Of a DNA stretch of 64,000 bases, positions 8,253-16,211 are shown piece after piece. Position 1 is the stretch's first letter. Every line of letters begins with the position of its first letter. Both the position numbers and the translations under genes were made by a program. Under the pieces are notes generated by a model. It was given only the letters and a program-made list of their open reading frames with translations. It was not told where the DNA came from and made no database searches. Origin of the DNA: Actinomadura rayongensis. Its GTDB lineage: Bacteria; Actinomycetota; Actinomycetes; Streptosporangiales; Streptosporangiaceae. The DNA is taken from positions 1 through 64,000 of the forward strand of contig NZ_WUTW01000004.1 of assembly GCF_009831215.1 (NCBI RefSeq), in the 5' to 3' direction.

Positions 8253-8276
8253 GGCAGGGAAGAAGAACCCCCTGCC
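8253..8276 (+). other. 5' UTR hairpin before the synthase operon
   Basis: GGCAGGG (8253-8259) pairs perfectly with CCCTGCC (8270-8276) around a 10-nt purine-rich loop, 22 nt before the first synthase start codon. It could affect mRNA stability or act as an attenuator. No alternative pairing was evident by eye. Confidence 0.4.
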
Positions 8277-8298
8277 GTCATCGTCATGAAGGACACGC

Positions 8299-9576
8299 AT
8301 GCCAATCGAAGCGAAAACGACCATCGCCGGCTCACACGTGAACGGGCACGGATTGCCCGGGAAGGCCGTCCGGCGGAGAACCGCCGTCGTCTTCCCGGGG
8401 CAGGGCGCTTACCGGCCGGGCATCCTCCAGGAGCTGCGCACCGCCTCGCCCGAGTCCGGCGCCGTCCTGGAGGAGATCTCCGCCGCGCTCGACGGCGGAC
8501 TCGACCGGCTGCTCGGCAGGGACAGGGACGCGTCGCCCGAAGACCTCGCGGCCGACGCGCCGGACCTGCTCCAGACGGCCGTCTTCGCCGCCTCGGTCGC
8601 GCTCTGGGCGGCACGCCACCGCGACCTGCCGGACGACGCCGTGCTGGTCGGGCACAGCCTCGGCGAGATCGCCGCCGCCACCTGCGCGGGAGCCTTCTCG
8701 ATCGCCGACGGCGCCCGGATCCTCCAGGCGCGCAACGACGCGCTCATGGACCTCACCGTCCGCGACGGCGGCATGGTCGCACTCGGACTCGACGACGCGC
8801 GGGCCTCGGCCCTGCTCCGTTTCGTGGACGACCCCACCCTCGCCGTGGCGTGCCGGAACGCGCCGGACCAGACGGTGGTGTCCGGCTCGTCCGGCGCCCT
8901 GGCCCGCGTCGGGGAGACCGCGCGGGCCCTGGCCGTGCCCGCCGCCGCGCTCCCCGCGCCGTTCCCGTTCCACGGACCGCGCATGGCGCCGGTCGCGGCC
9001 CGGCACCGGGAGCTCATCGACGGCATCCCGCAGCGGCCCCTGTCCTGGAACCTCTACTCCACGCTGCGCCGCCGGCACCTGACCGACGCCGACGACATCG
9101 GCGCGACGCTGGTCGACCAGGAACTCGTCACCGTGGACTTCCTGGACGCGGTCCGGACGCTCCACGCGCACGGCGTCCGCGACTTCGTCGAATGCGGGGC
9201 CGGCGAGACCATGGTCCGGGCCGTGCGCCGCAGCGTGCCCGCGGTCGACTGCCGGACCTGGGACGAACGGCAGGAACACCGGCCGGCACCGCCGGTCGAG
9301 CGGTCCCCCGCGCCGGACGAGCCGCCGGAGGACGTCCTCGACGCCCTGCGCGCCCTCTACGCCGAAGTCCTCGGCTACCCGGTGGAGGTCATGGCGGACG
9401 ACGCCGACCTCGAAGCCGACCTCGGCGTCGACTCCCTCAAGCAGACCGAACTGCTCGTCCGGGCGGCCGGGCGGTTCGGGCTGCCCGAGACCGGCGATCT
9501 CAAGGTGTCCGACCTCCCCACGCTGGCGTGCGTGGCCGACGAGGTCCGCCGCCGCCTCGACCACGGGACGCGGTGA
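8299..9576 (+). CDS. malonyl-CoA:ACP acyltransferase fused to acyl carrier protein (MAT-ACP)
   Basis: A 425-residue two-domain protein. Residues about 28-330 form a FabD-type acyltransferase: FPGQG near the start, the nucleophile Ser120 in GHSLGE, and a histidine in FPFHGPRM. After a Pro-rich linker, residues about 350-420 form an acyl carrier protein whose phosphopantetheine serine is Ser379 in LGVDSLK, a form seen in PUFA- and enediyne-type carriers. ATG at 8299 preceded by GAAGGA. It lies 5 bp before the multidomain synthase, so the two should work as one enzyme: loading, tethering, then condensation and reduction. No phosphopantetheinyl transferase gene is present in the window. Confidence 0.92.
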   Translation: MPIEAKTTIAGSHVNGHGLPGKAVRRRTAVVFPGQGAYRPGILQELRTASPESGAVLEEISAALDGGLDRLLGRDRDASPEDLAADAPDLLQTAVFAASVALWAARHRDLPDDAVLVGHSLGEIAAATCAGAFSIADGARILQARNDALMDLTVRDGGMVALGLDDARASALLRFVDDPTLAVACRNAPDQTVVSGSSGALARVGETARALAVPAAALPAPFPFHGPRMAPVAARHRELIDGIPQRPLSWNLYSTLRRRHLTDADDIGATLVDQELVTVDFLDAVRTLHAHGVRDFVECGAGETMVRAVRRSVPAVDCRTWDERQEHRPAPPVERSPAPDEPPEDVLDALRALYAEVLGYPVEVMADDADLEADLGVDSLKQTELLVRAAGRFGLPETGDLKVSDLPTLACVADEVRRRLDHGTR

Positions 9577-9581
9577 GGGCC

Positions 9582-12500
9582 ATGTCGGAGTTCGACGGCA
9601 GGACCGTGCTCGTCACCGGGGGTGGCCGCGGGATCGGCAGGACCATCGGCGCCCGCTTCGCGCTCGACGGCGCCCGCGTCTTCCTCAACTACTTCCACTC
9701 CCGCGAGGCGGCCGAGGCCACGGCCGCCGAGCTGACCGAGGCCGGGGGCCGCGTGGAACTGCTCCACGGCTCCGTCGCCAAGCCCGACGACCTGTGCCGC
9801 ATGATGGACCACGTCCGGGCCGCGGCGGGCGGCCTCGACGTCCTGGTCAACAACGCCGCGCTGGGCACGCTCGCGCCCATGCGCGAGCTGACGGAACGCG
9901 CCTGGACGCAGAGCTGGCAGACCACCGTGCAGGGGACCGTCGACTGTTCGCTCCTCGCCGCCGAGATCATGCGGCCCGGCGGCGCGATCGTCACGATGTC
10001 CTCGATCGGCGCCGGTCTCGTCCTCGGCAACTACGCGGCGCTGGGCATCGCCAAGGCCGCGGTGGAGTCGGCGACCCGCTACCTCGCGGTCGAGCTGGCC
10101 CCGCTCGGGATCCGGGTCAACTGCGCGTCGTGCGGCATCATCGAGAGCCCGGTGCTGGGGAAGTTCCCCGAGTCGGACGAGCTGCGCGACGTCGTCGCGG
10201 CGGCGACGCCGTTCGGCCGCCTCGCCGAGCCCGACGAGTACGCCGACCTCGTCCTGTTCCTCGCCTCGGAGCGGGCGCGGTGGATCACCGGTCAGACCGT
10301 GCTCGCCGACGGCGGGCTCAGCCTCGGCGCGCCCCTGCTGACTCCGCCGACACACCGGGCCCCGAAACCGGCTCCCGTCGCGTCGCCCGAGCCGGTGGAC
10401 GCGGGCGAGGCGATCGCCATCGTGGGGACGGGCTCGGTGGTGCCCGGCGCGGACGGCTCCGACGCCCTGTGGAAATTGCTCACCTCCGGGGATCCGGTCT
10501 TCCGGGAGCCCGGACGGCGGTGGTCGGACAGCTACCACGCGCCCGACCTCATCTACGCGCGGGAGCTGGGGTTCGTCACCACCGACGAACCGGACCGTGC
10601 CGAGGACTACAACACCACGTGGCTGCGCAGGGCCCTTGCGGAGGCCTGGGACGGCGTGGTCAGCCGTCCGGACGACAGGACCGCGCTCTACGTCGGGGCG
10701 ACGCCCGACGGGAGCCAGCACCTGGAGGAGTCCGTGGTCCTTTCCGCTCTGCGCCGGGGCCTCGCCGGAGCGCCGGGCGCCGAGGAGGTGATCCGAGCGG
10801 CGCGCGAGCACCTGCGCCATGCCGCGCCGGATCCCGTCCGCTGTCTTCCGCACGTCGCGGTCACGGCGGCGGCCGAAGCCGTCCTGCCGCCGCGCTCCGA
10901 CGTCACGGTCGTCGACACGGCGTGCAGTTCGTCGCTGTACGCCGTCGACCTCGGCATGCGCCGCCTGCGCTCGGGCGCCTGCGACGTCGCCGTCTGCGGG
11001 GGCGCCTTCGCCCTCACGCCGCGGTCGGTGGCGCTGTTCGCCGCGCTGCGCGGGCTCAGCCCCACGGGCGCCGTGCGCGCCTTCGACGGCGCCGCCGACG
11101 GGACGCTGTTCGCCGACGGCGCCGCCGTGGTCGTCCTGAAGACCCTGGAGCGGGCGCGTGCGGACGGGGATCGGGTGCTCGGCGTCCTCACCGGCCTCGG
11201 CACGTCCTGCGACGGCAAGGGCAAGGCGATCTACGCGCCCAGCAGCCGGGGGCAGGTCCTGGCCGTCCGGCGCGCCTACCGGGCGGGCCCGTCGCCGGAG
11301 GACGTCTCGTGGATCATCGCGCACGGCACCGGGACGCGGGCCGGGGATCAGGCCGAGTTCGCCACGCTGGCGTCGGAGTTCGCGCACGGTCTCGTGCTGA
11401 CGTCGAACAAGTCGCTCATCGGGCACACCGGATGGCCGTCGGGCGTGCTGTCGGTGATCCACGCCGTGGAGGGGCTGCGGCGCTCCGCGATCCCCGCCCA
11501 GCGGCCCGCCGTCACCGCGCCCAGCCCGGACCTGCCCGCCCGGTTCACCGTCCCGGACGGCGAGGTGCCCTGGCCCCGTCCGGACGCCGGTGTCCGGACC
11601 GTGGCCGTCGACTCCTTCGGCTTCGGCGGCACCAACGCCCACGCCGTGATCACCGAGGACCATCCCGGGCTCCAGGCGAACCCGAGGCCGGCCGAGCGGG
11701 ATCCGGTCGTGCTGGTCGGCTGGAACGCCGTCGTGCCCGGACGGCCGTCCCGGCAGGACGTCGCGGACTGGCTGGTCTCCGGCGCGGGCGAGACTCCGGC
11801 GGCGTTCGCGACGGTGCCCCCGGTGCCGTTCCGCATGCTCCGGACGCCCCCGGCGACCCACCGGACCCTCGACCCGGCGCACCGGCTCGCGCTGCTGGCG
11901 GTCGACGGGCTCCACGACGAACTCGGCGCGTTCTGGTCCGAGGTCAAGGACACCTGCGGAGTGATCGGTGCGCATTGCGGTCTCACCTCGCATGCGGCGC
12001 GGCACACCGTCCGCTACGCGCTGGACGACCTCCGCGGCGCCGTGGGGCGCGCCGCGTCGTTCGACCGCTTCGCCGCCGAGGCGCGCGACGCCGTCGAAGA
12101 GGCCACCGAGGACTCCTTCCCCGGCGGCATGCCGTCGGTGATGCCGGCGCGCGTGGCCGCCGCGCTGGACTTCCACGGCCTGGCGATGAACTGCGACACC
12201 GGCACGTGCTCCGGCGTGGACGCGCTGCGGGCGGCCTGCGATCACCTGGCCTCCGGCGACCTCGACCTCGCCCTGGTGGTCTGCGTCAACGCCCACAGCG
12301 ACGCGGCGTGGGCCGACCTCGTCCTGCCCGCGTTCGACGACGGCGTCGCCGAGCTGGGCGAGGCGGCGGTGTGCTTCGCGCTGACGCGGCGGTCCCACGC
12401 CCTGCGCAACGACCTGCCGGTGCTCGCCACGCTCGGCGATGCGACCGGCGTCAGTGCGGAGGGCTCCCGTCCCCGGCCGCTCGAACGGCGCAGCTACATG

Positions 12501-14999
12501 GCGGCCGACTCCGCCTTCGCGGTGCTGGCCCACGTCCTGCGGCGGGAGGACGCGACGGTGTGCTGGACGGACCCCTTCACCGGCCGCACCGCGCGCCTGG
12601 CCGTCGCCGCTCCCGCTCCCCCGGCGTCCGAGGTCGTGCATCGTTACGCCCTCGCGCACCGGCCCGTCCCGGCCGTGGCCGCCGAGACGGCGGTCGAGAT
12701 GTTCCCCGACCACTGCCTCGTGCTCACCAACGGCCCGGAACCGCCCGCGACGCTCCCGCCGCACACGCTCGTCGTCTCCACGGCGGACGTTCCGGGGCGT
12801 CCCGGCGTGCACACGGCCGTGCCGGACGAGGGCGTCATCGCCGGCCTGGTCACGGCGACGGGCTGGCGGCCCCGGCACCTGCGGATCGTCGCCGACGCCG
12901 ACGCCGACGTCCTGGACCTCCACGACCTGGCCTTTCTCGCCCTCAAGGAGTGCTTCGACGACCTCGGGCGCGGCAGCGTGGCGACGCTCGTGCACAACGC
13001 GGTCGCCCACGGGCAGCCGGTCGCCCGGGCCGGACTGTTCACCGGCTTCGGCAGGACGGTGGCCTGCGACCTTCCGGACGCCACGGTCCACTGCGTCCTG
13101 TCCGACGCCGACATGCCGGAGAACGGCCTGCGCCATTGGGCCGAAGAACTCGGACGGCACTCCACCACCGGGACCGTTCTCCGCATCGGCGCCGACCGGT
13201 TCGAGCCGCTGCCCACGCCCGCGCCCGAACCACCGGCGACGCCGTCTCCGCCGCTCGACGACTCCAGCGTCATCGTCGCGGCGGGCGGGTCGCGCGGCAT
13301 CACGGCGGCGCTGCTGGACGATCTGACGCGCGCCGTCCGGCCGAAGATCTGGATCCTCGGGCGCGGCGAGATCACCGGCGGCCCGGCGCTGCCGCCCGGC
13401 ACGTCGCGCAGCGACCATCTCCGCGCCCGCAGACGCGACGACCCGTCCGTCTCGGTCGCGGCGGCCAGCCGCGAATACGACCGGCACGTCGAACGGCAGG
13501 AGACCCTCGACACCCTCCGGGCGCTGCGGGACCGGTGCGGCGCCGACCGCGTGACGTACCTGACGTGCGATGTCCGGGATCGGGCGGCGGTCCGGCGGAG
13601 CGTCGAACAGATCCTGGCGGAGGACCCGGTCATCGACCTGCTGCTGTTCGCGGCGGGCGTCAACCGGTCCACCGAGACGCGCCGCAAGTCGCTGGAGGAG
13701 TTCCGGCTCGTCCGGGACGTCAAGGTCCGCGGGCACGCGCACCTGCGCGACGCCTTCGGCCCGCGCCGGCCGCGGACATGGATCGACATGGGCTCGGTCT
13801 CGGCGTTCACCGGCCAGCCCGGCAGCACCGACTACACCTCCGCCAACGACTACCTGGCGACCGCCGCCCAGCAGGCGAACGCGGAGGGCTTCGACCACCG
13901 CACCATCGCCTGGCCCATCTGGAAGGAGACCGGGCTCGCCTCCGGCGCGATCATGCGCGAGCAGCTGGCCCGGCAGGGCTACACCGCGATCACGACGGCG
14001 GAGGGCGTCCGGCAGTTCCGGCACGTCCTGGCCGGGCCGTCGCATCCGCCGTGCACGCTGCTCCTCGGCCCGCTGGACGCGGAGGTCGCCGACCGGCGTT
14101 TCCCGGGCGTCATGGCCGCGGCCGACGCACCGGACCACCCGCTCCTGAGCGAGGCTCCGTCCGGGGCGGGCGACGTCGGGTGCAGCCTCGACGTCGCGCG
14201 CCACGCCTACCTCGACGACCATCTGGTCGACGGCAGGCCGACCGTTCCGGGCGCCTTCCTCGTGGAGGCGGCGGTCGAGGCCGCGGCGGCGGTGTGCCCG
14301 GGGCGTCTCCCCGTCCGCGTTCTCGACGGGATCTTCGAGGGCTTCCTCAAGGCGCACCCGCGCACCGGCACCGTCGACTTCCGGATCAGGACCGCGATCG
14401 ACCGCTCCGACGACCGGGAGACCCACGTCGCCGTCACCTTCCACAGCGACCTTCCCGGCGGGCTCGCGAGCCGTCGGCACGCCCGCTGCACCGTGGTCCT
14501 CGCCGACGCCGCACCGGACGCGCCACGGCATCCGATCGTCGTCCCGCCCGGCGCCGTGCCGCTGCCCGACCCGTACCACCTGCCGAACGGCTCGATCGTC
14601 CTGCGCGGGGCCTTCGCCACGACCGCCGCCACCTCCGTGCACGACGGCACCGCCTACGGCCGCTTCGCGCCGCCCGAACACGTCCACCGGCCGCCCTTCA
14701 CCGGCTTCCGCACACCGGCGCTCCTGCTCGACGCGCTCGCCCGGATCGCCGTTCTGCTGGAAGGGACGGCGACCGACCTCCCGGTCCACGCGCTCAAGTC
14801 CTTCCGGGAGATCACCTTCCACCGGACGGGCAGCGATCGCGACGTCGCGGACCGGGCCGTCCTGCTGAGCGCCGTGCGGGACCACGGCTGTTCGTGCACC
14901 GCCGCCGACGAGGAAGGGGAGGTCGTCCTCACGATCCGCGGTCTCGAAGGCCATCCGAAGGGCGTGGCCCGCCTCGACCCGGCCCCGGATCGTCCTTGA
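9582..14999 (+). CDS. multidomain iterative synthase: ER(FabL)-KS-CLF-like-KR-DH
   Basis: An 1805-residue polyketide/fatty-acid synthase. Residues 1-250 are an SDR of the FabL enoyl-reductase type, with Y151-x6-K158 rather than the ketoreductase Y-x3-K spacing. A ketosynthase follows (about 275-690) with Cys448 in DTACSSS, His581 in HGTGT and His615 in NKSLIGHT. A shorter KS-like domain (about 700-1020) keeps Cys876 in DTGTCSG but has no HGTGT or second histidine, like chain-length-factor domains. Next come a KR (about 1225-1460; GGSRGITA, Tyr1418, Asn1422) and a hot-dog dehydratase (about 1520-1800; His1547 in HLVDGRPTVP). With MAT-ACP this gives a complete iterative cycle resembling PUFA synthases in content but not in order. 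No thioesterase is visible. The product is probably a fatty acyl or polyene chain (inference). Confidence 0.9.
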   Translation: MSEFDGRTVLVTGGGRGIGRTIGARFALDGARVFLNYFHSREAAEATAAELTEAGGRVELLHGSVAKPDDLCRMMDHVRAAAGGLDVLVNNAALGTLAPMRELTERAWTQSWQTTVQGTVDCSLLAAEIMRPGGAIVTMSSIGAGLVLGNYAALGIAKAAVESATRYLAVELAPLGIRVNCASCGIIESPVLGKFPESDELRDVVAAATPFGRLAEPDEYADLVLFLASERARWITGQTVLADGGLSLGAPLLTPPTHRAPKPAPVASPEPVDAGEAIAIVGTGSVVPGADGSDALWKLLTSGDPVFREPGRRWSDSYHAPDLIYARELGFVTTDEPDRAEDYNTTWLRRALAEAWDGVVSRPDDRTALYVGATPDGSQHLEESVVLSALRRGLAGAPGAEEVIRAAREHLRHAAPDPVRCLPHVAVTAAAEAVLPPRSDVTVVDTACSSSLYAVDLGMRRLRSGACDVAVCGGAFALTPRSVALFAALRGLSPTGAVRAFDGAADGTLFADGAAVVVLKTLERARADGDRVLGVLTGLGTSCDGKGKAIYAPSSRGQVLAVRRAYRAGPSPEDVSWIIAHGTGTRAGDQAEFATLASEFAHGLVLTSNKSLIGHTGWPSGVLSVIHAVEGLRRSAIPAQRPAVTAPSPDLPARFTVPDGEVPWPRPDAGVRTVAVDSFGFGGTNAHAVITEDHPGLQANPRPAERDPVVLVGWNAVVPGRPSRQDVADWLVSGAGETPAAFATVPPVPFRMLRTPPATHRTLDPAHRLALLAVDGLHDELGAFWSEVKDTCGVIGAHCGLTSHAARHTVRYALDDLRGAVGRAASFDRFAAEARDAVEEATEDSFPGGMPSVMPARVAAALDFHGLAMNCDTGTCSGVDALRAACDHLASGDLDLALVVCVNAHSDAAWADLVLPAFDDGVAELGEAAVCFALTRRSHALRNDLPVLATLGDATGVSAEGSRPRPLERRSYMAADSAFAVLAHVLRREDATVCWTDPFTGRTARLAVAAPAPPASEVVHRYALAHRPVPAVAAETAVEMFPDHCLVLTNGPEPPATLPPHTLVVSTADVPGRPGVHTAVPDEGVIAGLVTATGWRPRHLRIVADADADVLDLHDLAFLALKECFDDLGRGSVATLVHNAVAHGQPVARAGLFTGFGRTVACDLPDATVHCVLSDADMPENGLRHWAEELGRHSTTGTVLRIGADRFEPLPTPAPEPPATPSPPLDDSSVIVAAGGSRGITAALLDDLTRAVRPKIWILGRGEITGGPALPPGTSRSDHLRARRRDDPSVSVAAASREYDRHVERQETLDTLRALRDRCGADRVTYLTCDVRDRAAVRRSVEQILAEDPVIDLLLFAAGVNRSTETRRKSLEEFRLVRDVKVRGHAHLRDAFGPRRPRTWIDMGSVSAFTGQPGSTDYTSANDYLATAAQQANAEGFDHRTIAWPIWKETGLASGAIMREQLARQGYTAITTAEGVRQFRHVLAGPSHPPCTLLLGPLDAEVADRRFPGVMAAADAPDHPLLSEAPSGAGDVGCSLDVARHAYLDDHLVDGRPTVPGAFLVEAAVEAAAAVCPGRLPVRVLDGIFEGFLKAHPRTGTVDFRIRTAIDRSDDRETHVAVTFHSDLPGGLASRRHARCTVVLADAAPDAPRHPIVVPPGAVPLPDPYHLPNGSIVLRGAFATTAATSVHDGTAYGRFAPPEHVHRPPFTGFRTPALLLDALARIAVLLEGTATDLPVHALKSFREITFHRTGSDRDVADRAVLLSAVRDHGCSCTAADEEGEVVLTIRGLEGHPKGVARLDPAPDRP

Positions 15000-15095
15000 C
15001 AGATTTTGTTACGTCTGCCAGAAACGAGAAGGACGGCCCGCGCAGGACGATGCCGCGTTCGCCGAGGCCGCCTCCTCCGACTCGGGAGCGTTGCC

Positions 15096-16202
15096 ATGAC
15101 GCTGTCACGTCCCCCCGGCCGAGGACCGAACGGCGCGTTGCGGAGACTGCTCGCCGAGGCGCTGGCGCGCGGGCTGGGCCGACGGGTCACGGCCGCCGCG
15201 CCGACTCGGGACCCGGTGACCGTCGACGCCCCGCCGGGCGGCCCGATCGCTCCGACGGCGCCGCCGCGCGGCACCGGCCGCGCCCGCGCGCACCCGAGCA
15301 CGCCGGCGCCCGACGCCGAGGCCATGGTGCGCGCGTTCGCCACCATCGACGACGGCTTCGGCGGCGGCCACTCCCGCGTCGCGCTGGCCGCGTACCTCGC
15401 CCGCGACATCGCCCCCCGGCTCGGCGACATCGGCGCCGGCGGGGCGGCGCGCAGCGGGCTCTGGTCGGCCGCGACCCGGCTGACCTACCGATGCGGGTTC
15501 ATGTGCTTCGACGAGGAACTCCCCGATCTCGCGCAGCGCTACTACCGCGTCGCGCTGGACCTGGCGTCCGCGGCCGGGGACGCCGCCGCCCGCGCGGTCG
15601 TCCTGCGCACGATGTCGAACCAGGCCCGGCTGCTCGGCCACCGCCGCCGCGCGGTCCATCTCGCCGAGGCCGCCGTGGTGACCGGCGGACGGGCGGTCCC
15701 CCCGGCCCGCAGCGCGTTCCTGCTCGGCCAGGTCGCCGTCGCGTCGGCCGCCGCCGGTGACCGGACCAACGCGGTGTCGTCGCTGAGCGCGGCGGAGCGC
15801 CAGTTGAGCCGCGCCACGTCGCAGTCGGCGGCCGAGGACGCGGCGATGGGCGGCTACCATCTCGCCGCGCTGTGGCACCAGCAGGCCGCCGTCCGGGCCC
15901 TGCTGGGCGACCGGGCGGGCGCCGTCTCGGCGCTCGCCGTCTCCCTCGCGCACCGTCCGGCCCAGGAACGACGGTCCCGCACGATCACCCGGGCGCGTCT
16001 CGCGGAACTCCAGCTCGCCCAGGGCGAGGTCGAGCAGGCGGTCGGGACCTGGCACGCGTTCCTGGACGACTACCGCCACCTGCGCTCGGCCCGCGCCACC
16101 ACCGCGCTGCGCACCCTGCGCTCCCGGCTCGCCCCGCACGCGGCCGACCGGGACGTCGCGGGGCTCCTGGCGCGCGCCGGCGCCGAATCCCGGCCGCGCT
16201 GA
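15096..16202 (+). CDS. TPR regulator paralogue lacking the HTH domain
   Basis: A 368-residue protein closely related along its length to the regulator at 17806. Both share DDGxFGGG, a YR/YLCxFxCFD segment, LLGQVAVA and a WHAFLDDY ending near the C-terminus, with tetratricopeptide-like helices. The N-terminal HTH of the paralogue is missing: only its last few residues (ALGRRVT-like) remain, at residues 24-30. ATG at 15096 has GGGAG 7 nt upstream. It lies just after the synthase gene, in the same direction. It may bind a ligand or heterodimerise with the intact regulator rather than bind DNA (inference). Confidence 0.75.
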   Translation: MTLSRPPGRGPNGALRRLLAEALARGLGRRVTAAAPTRDPVTVDAPPGGPIAPTAPPRGTGRARAHPSTPAPDAEAMVRAFATIDDGFGGGHSRVALAAYLARDIAPRLGDIGAGGAARSGLWSAATRLTYRCGFMCFDEELPDLAQRYYRVALDLASAAGDAAARAVVLRTMSNQARLLGHRRRAVHLAEAAVVTGGRAVPPARSAFLLGQVAVASAAAGDRTNAVSSLSAAERQLSRATSQSAAEDAAMGGYHLAALWHQQAAVRALLGDRAGAVSALAVSLAHRPAQERRSRTITRARLAELQLAQGEVEQAVGTWHAFLDDYRHLRSARATTALRTLRSRLAPHAADRDVAGLLARAGAESRPR

Positions 16203-16211
16203 CCCGGGCGA

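Noticed and set aside
8127-9581. N-terminal extension of the synthase frame upstream of 9582
   Set aside because: It overlaps the real MAT-ACP gene in another frame and is low-complexity; the ATG at 9582 begins the conserved SDR domain.
9375-14954. 1859-codon open frame on the minus strand opposite the synthase
   Set aside because: Antisense shadow of a GC-rich gene; its sequence is Arg/Gly/Val-rich without domains, while the plus strand shows clear KS, KR and DH motifs.
14996-15024. TTGACA at the end of the synthase gene as promoter for the 15096 regulator
   Set aside because: No acceptable -10 hexamer lies at 16-18 nt; the TTGACA arises from the gene's stop region.
9794-15760. 1988-codon plus-strand frame parallel to the synthase
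   Set aside because: Out-of-frame reading of the synthase and regulator, Arg/Pro-rich with no recognisable domain.
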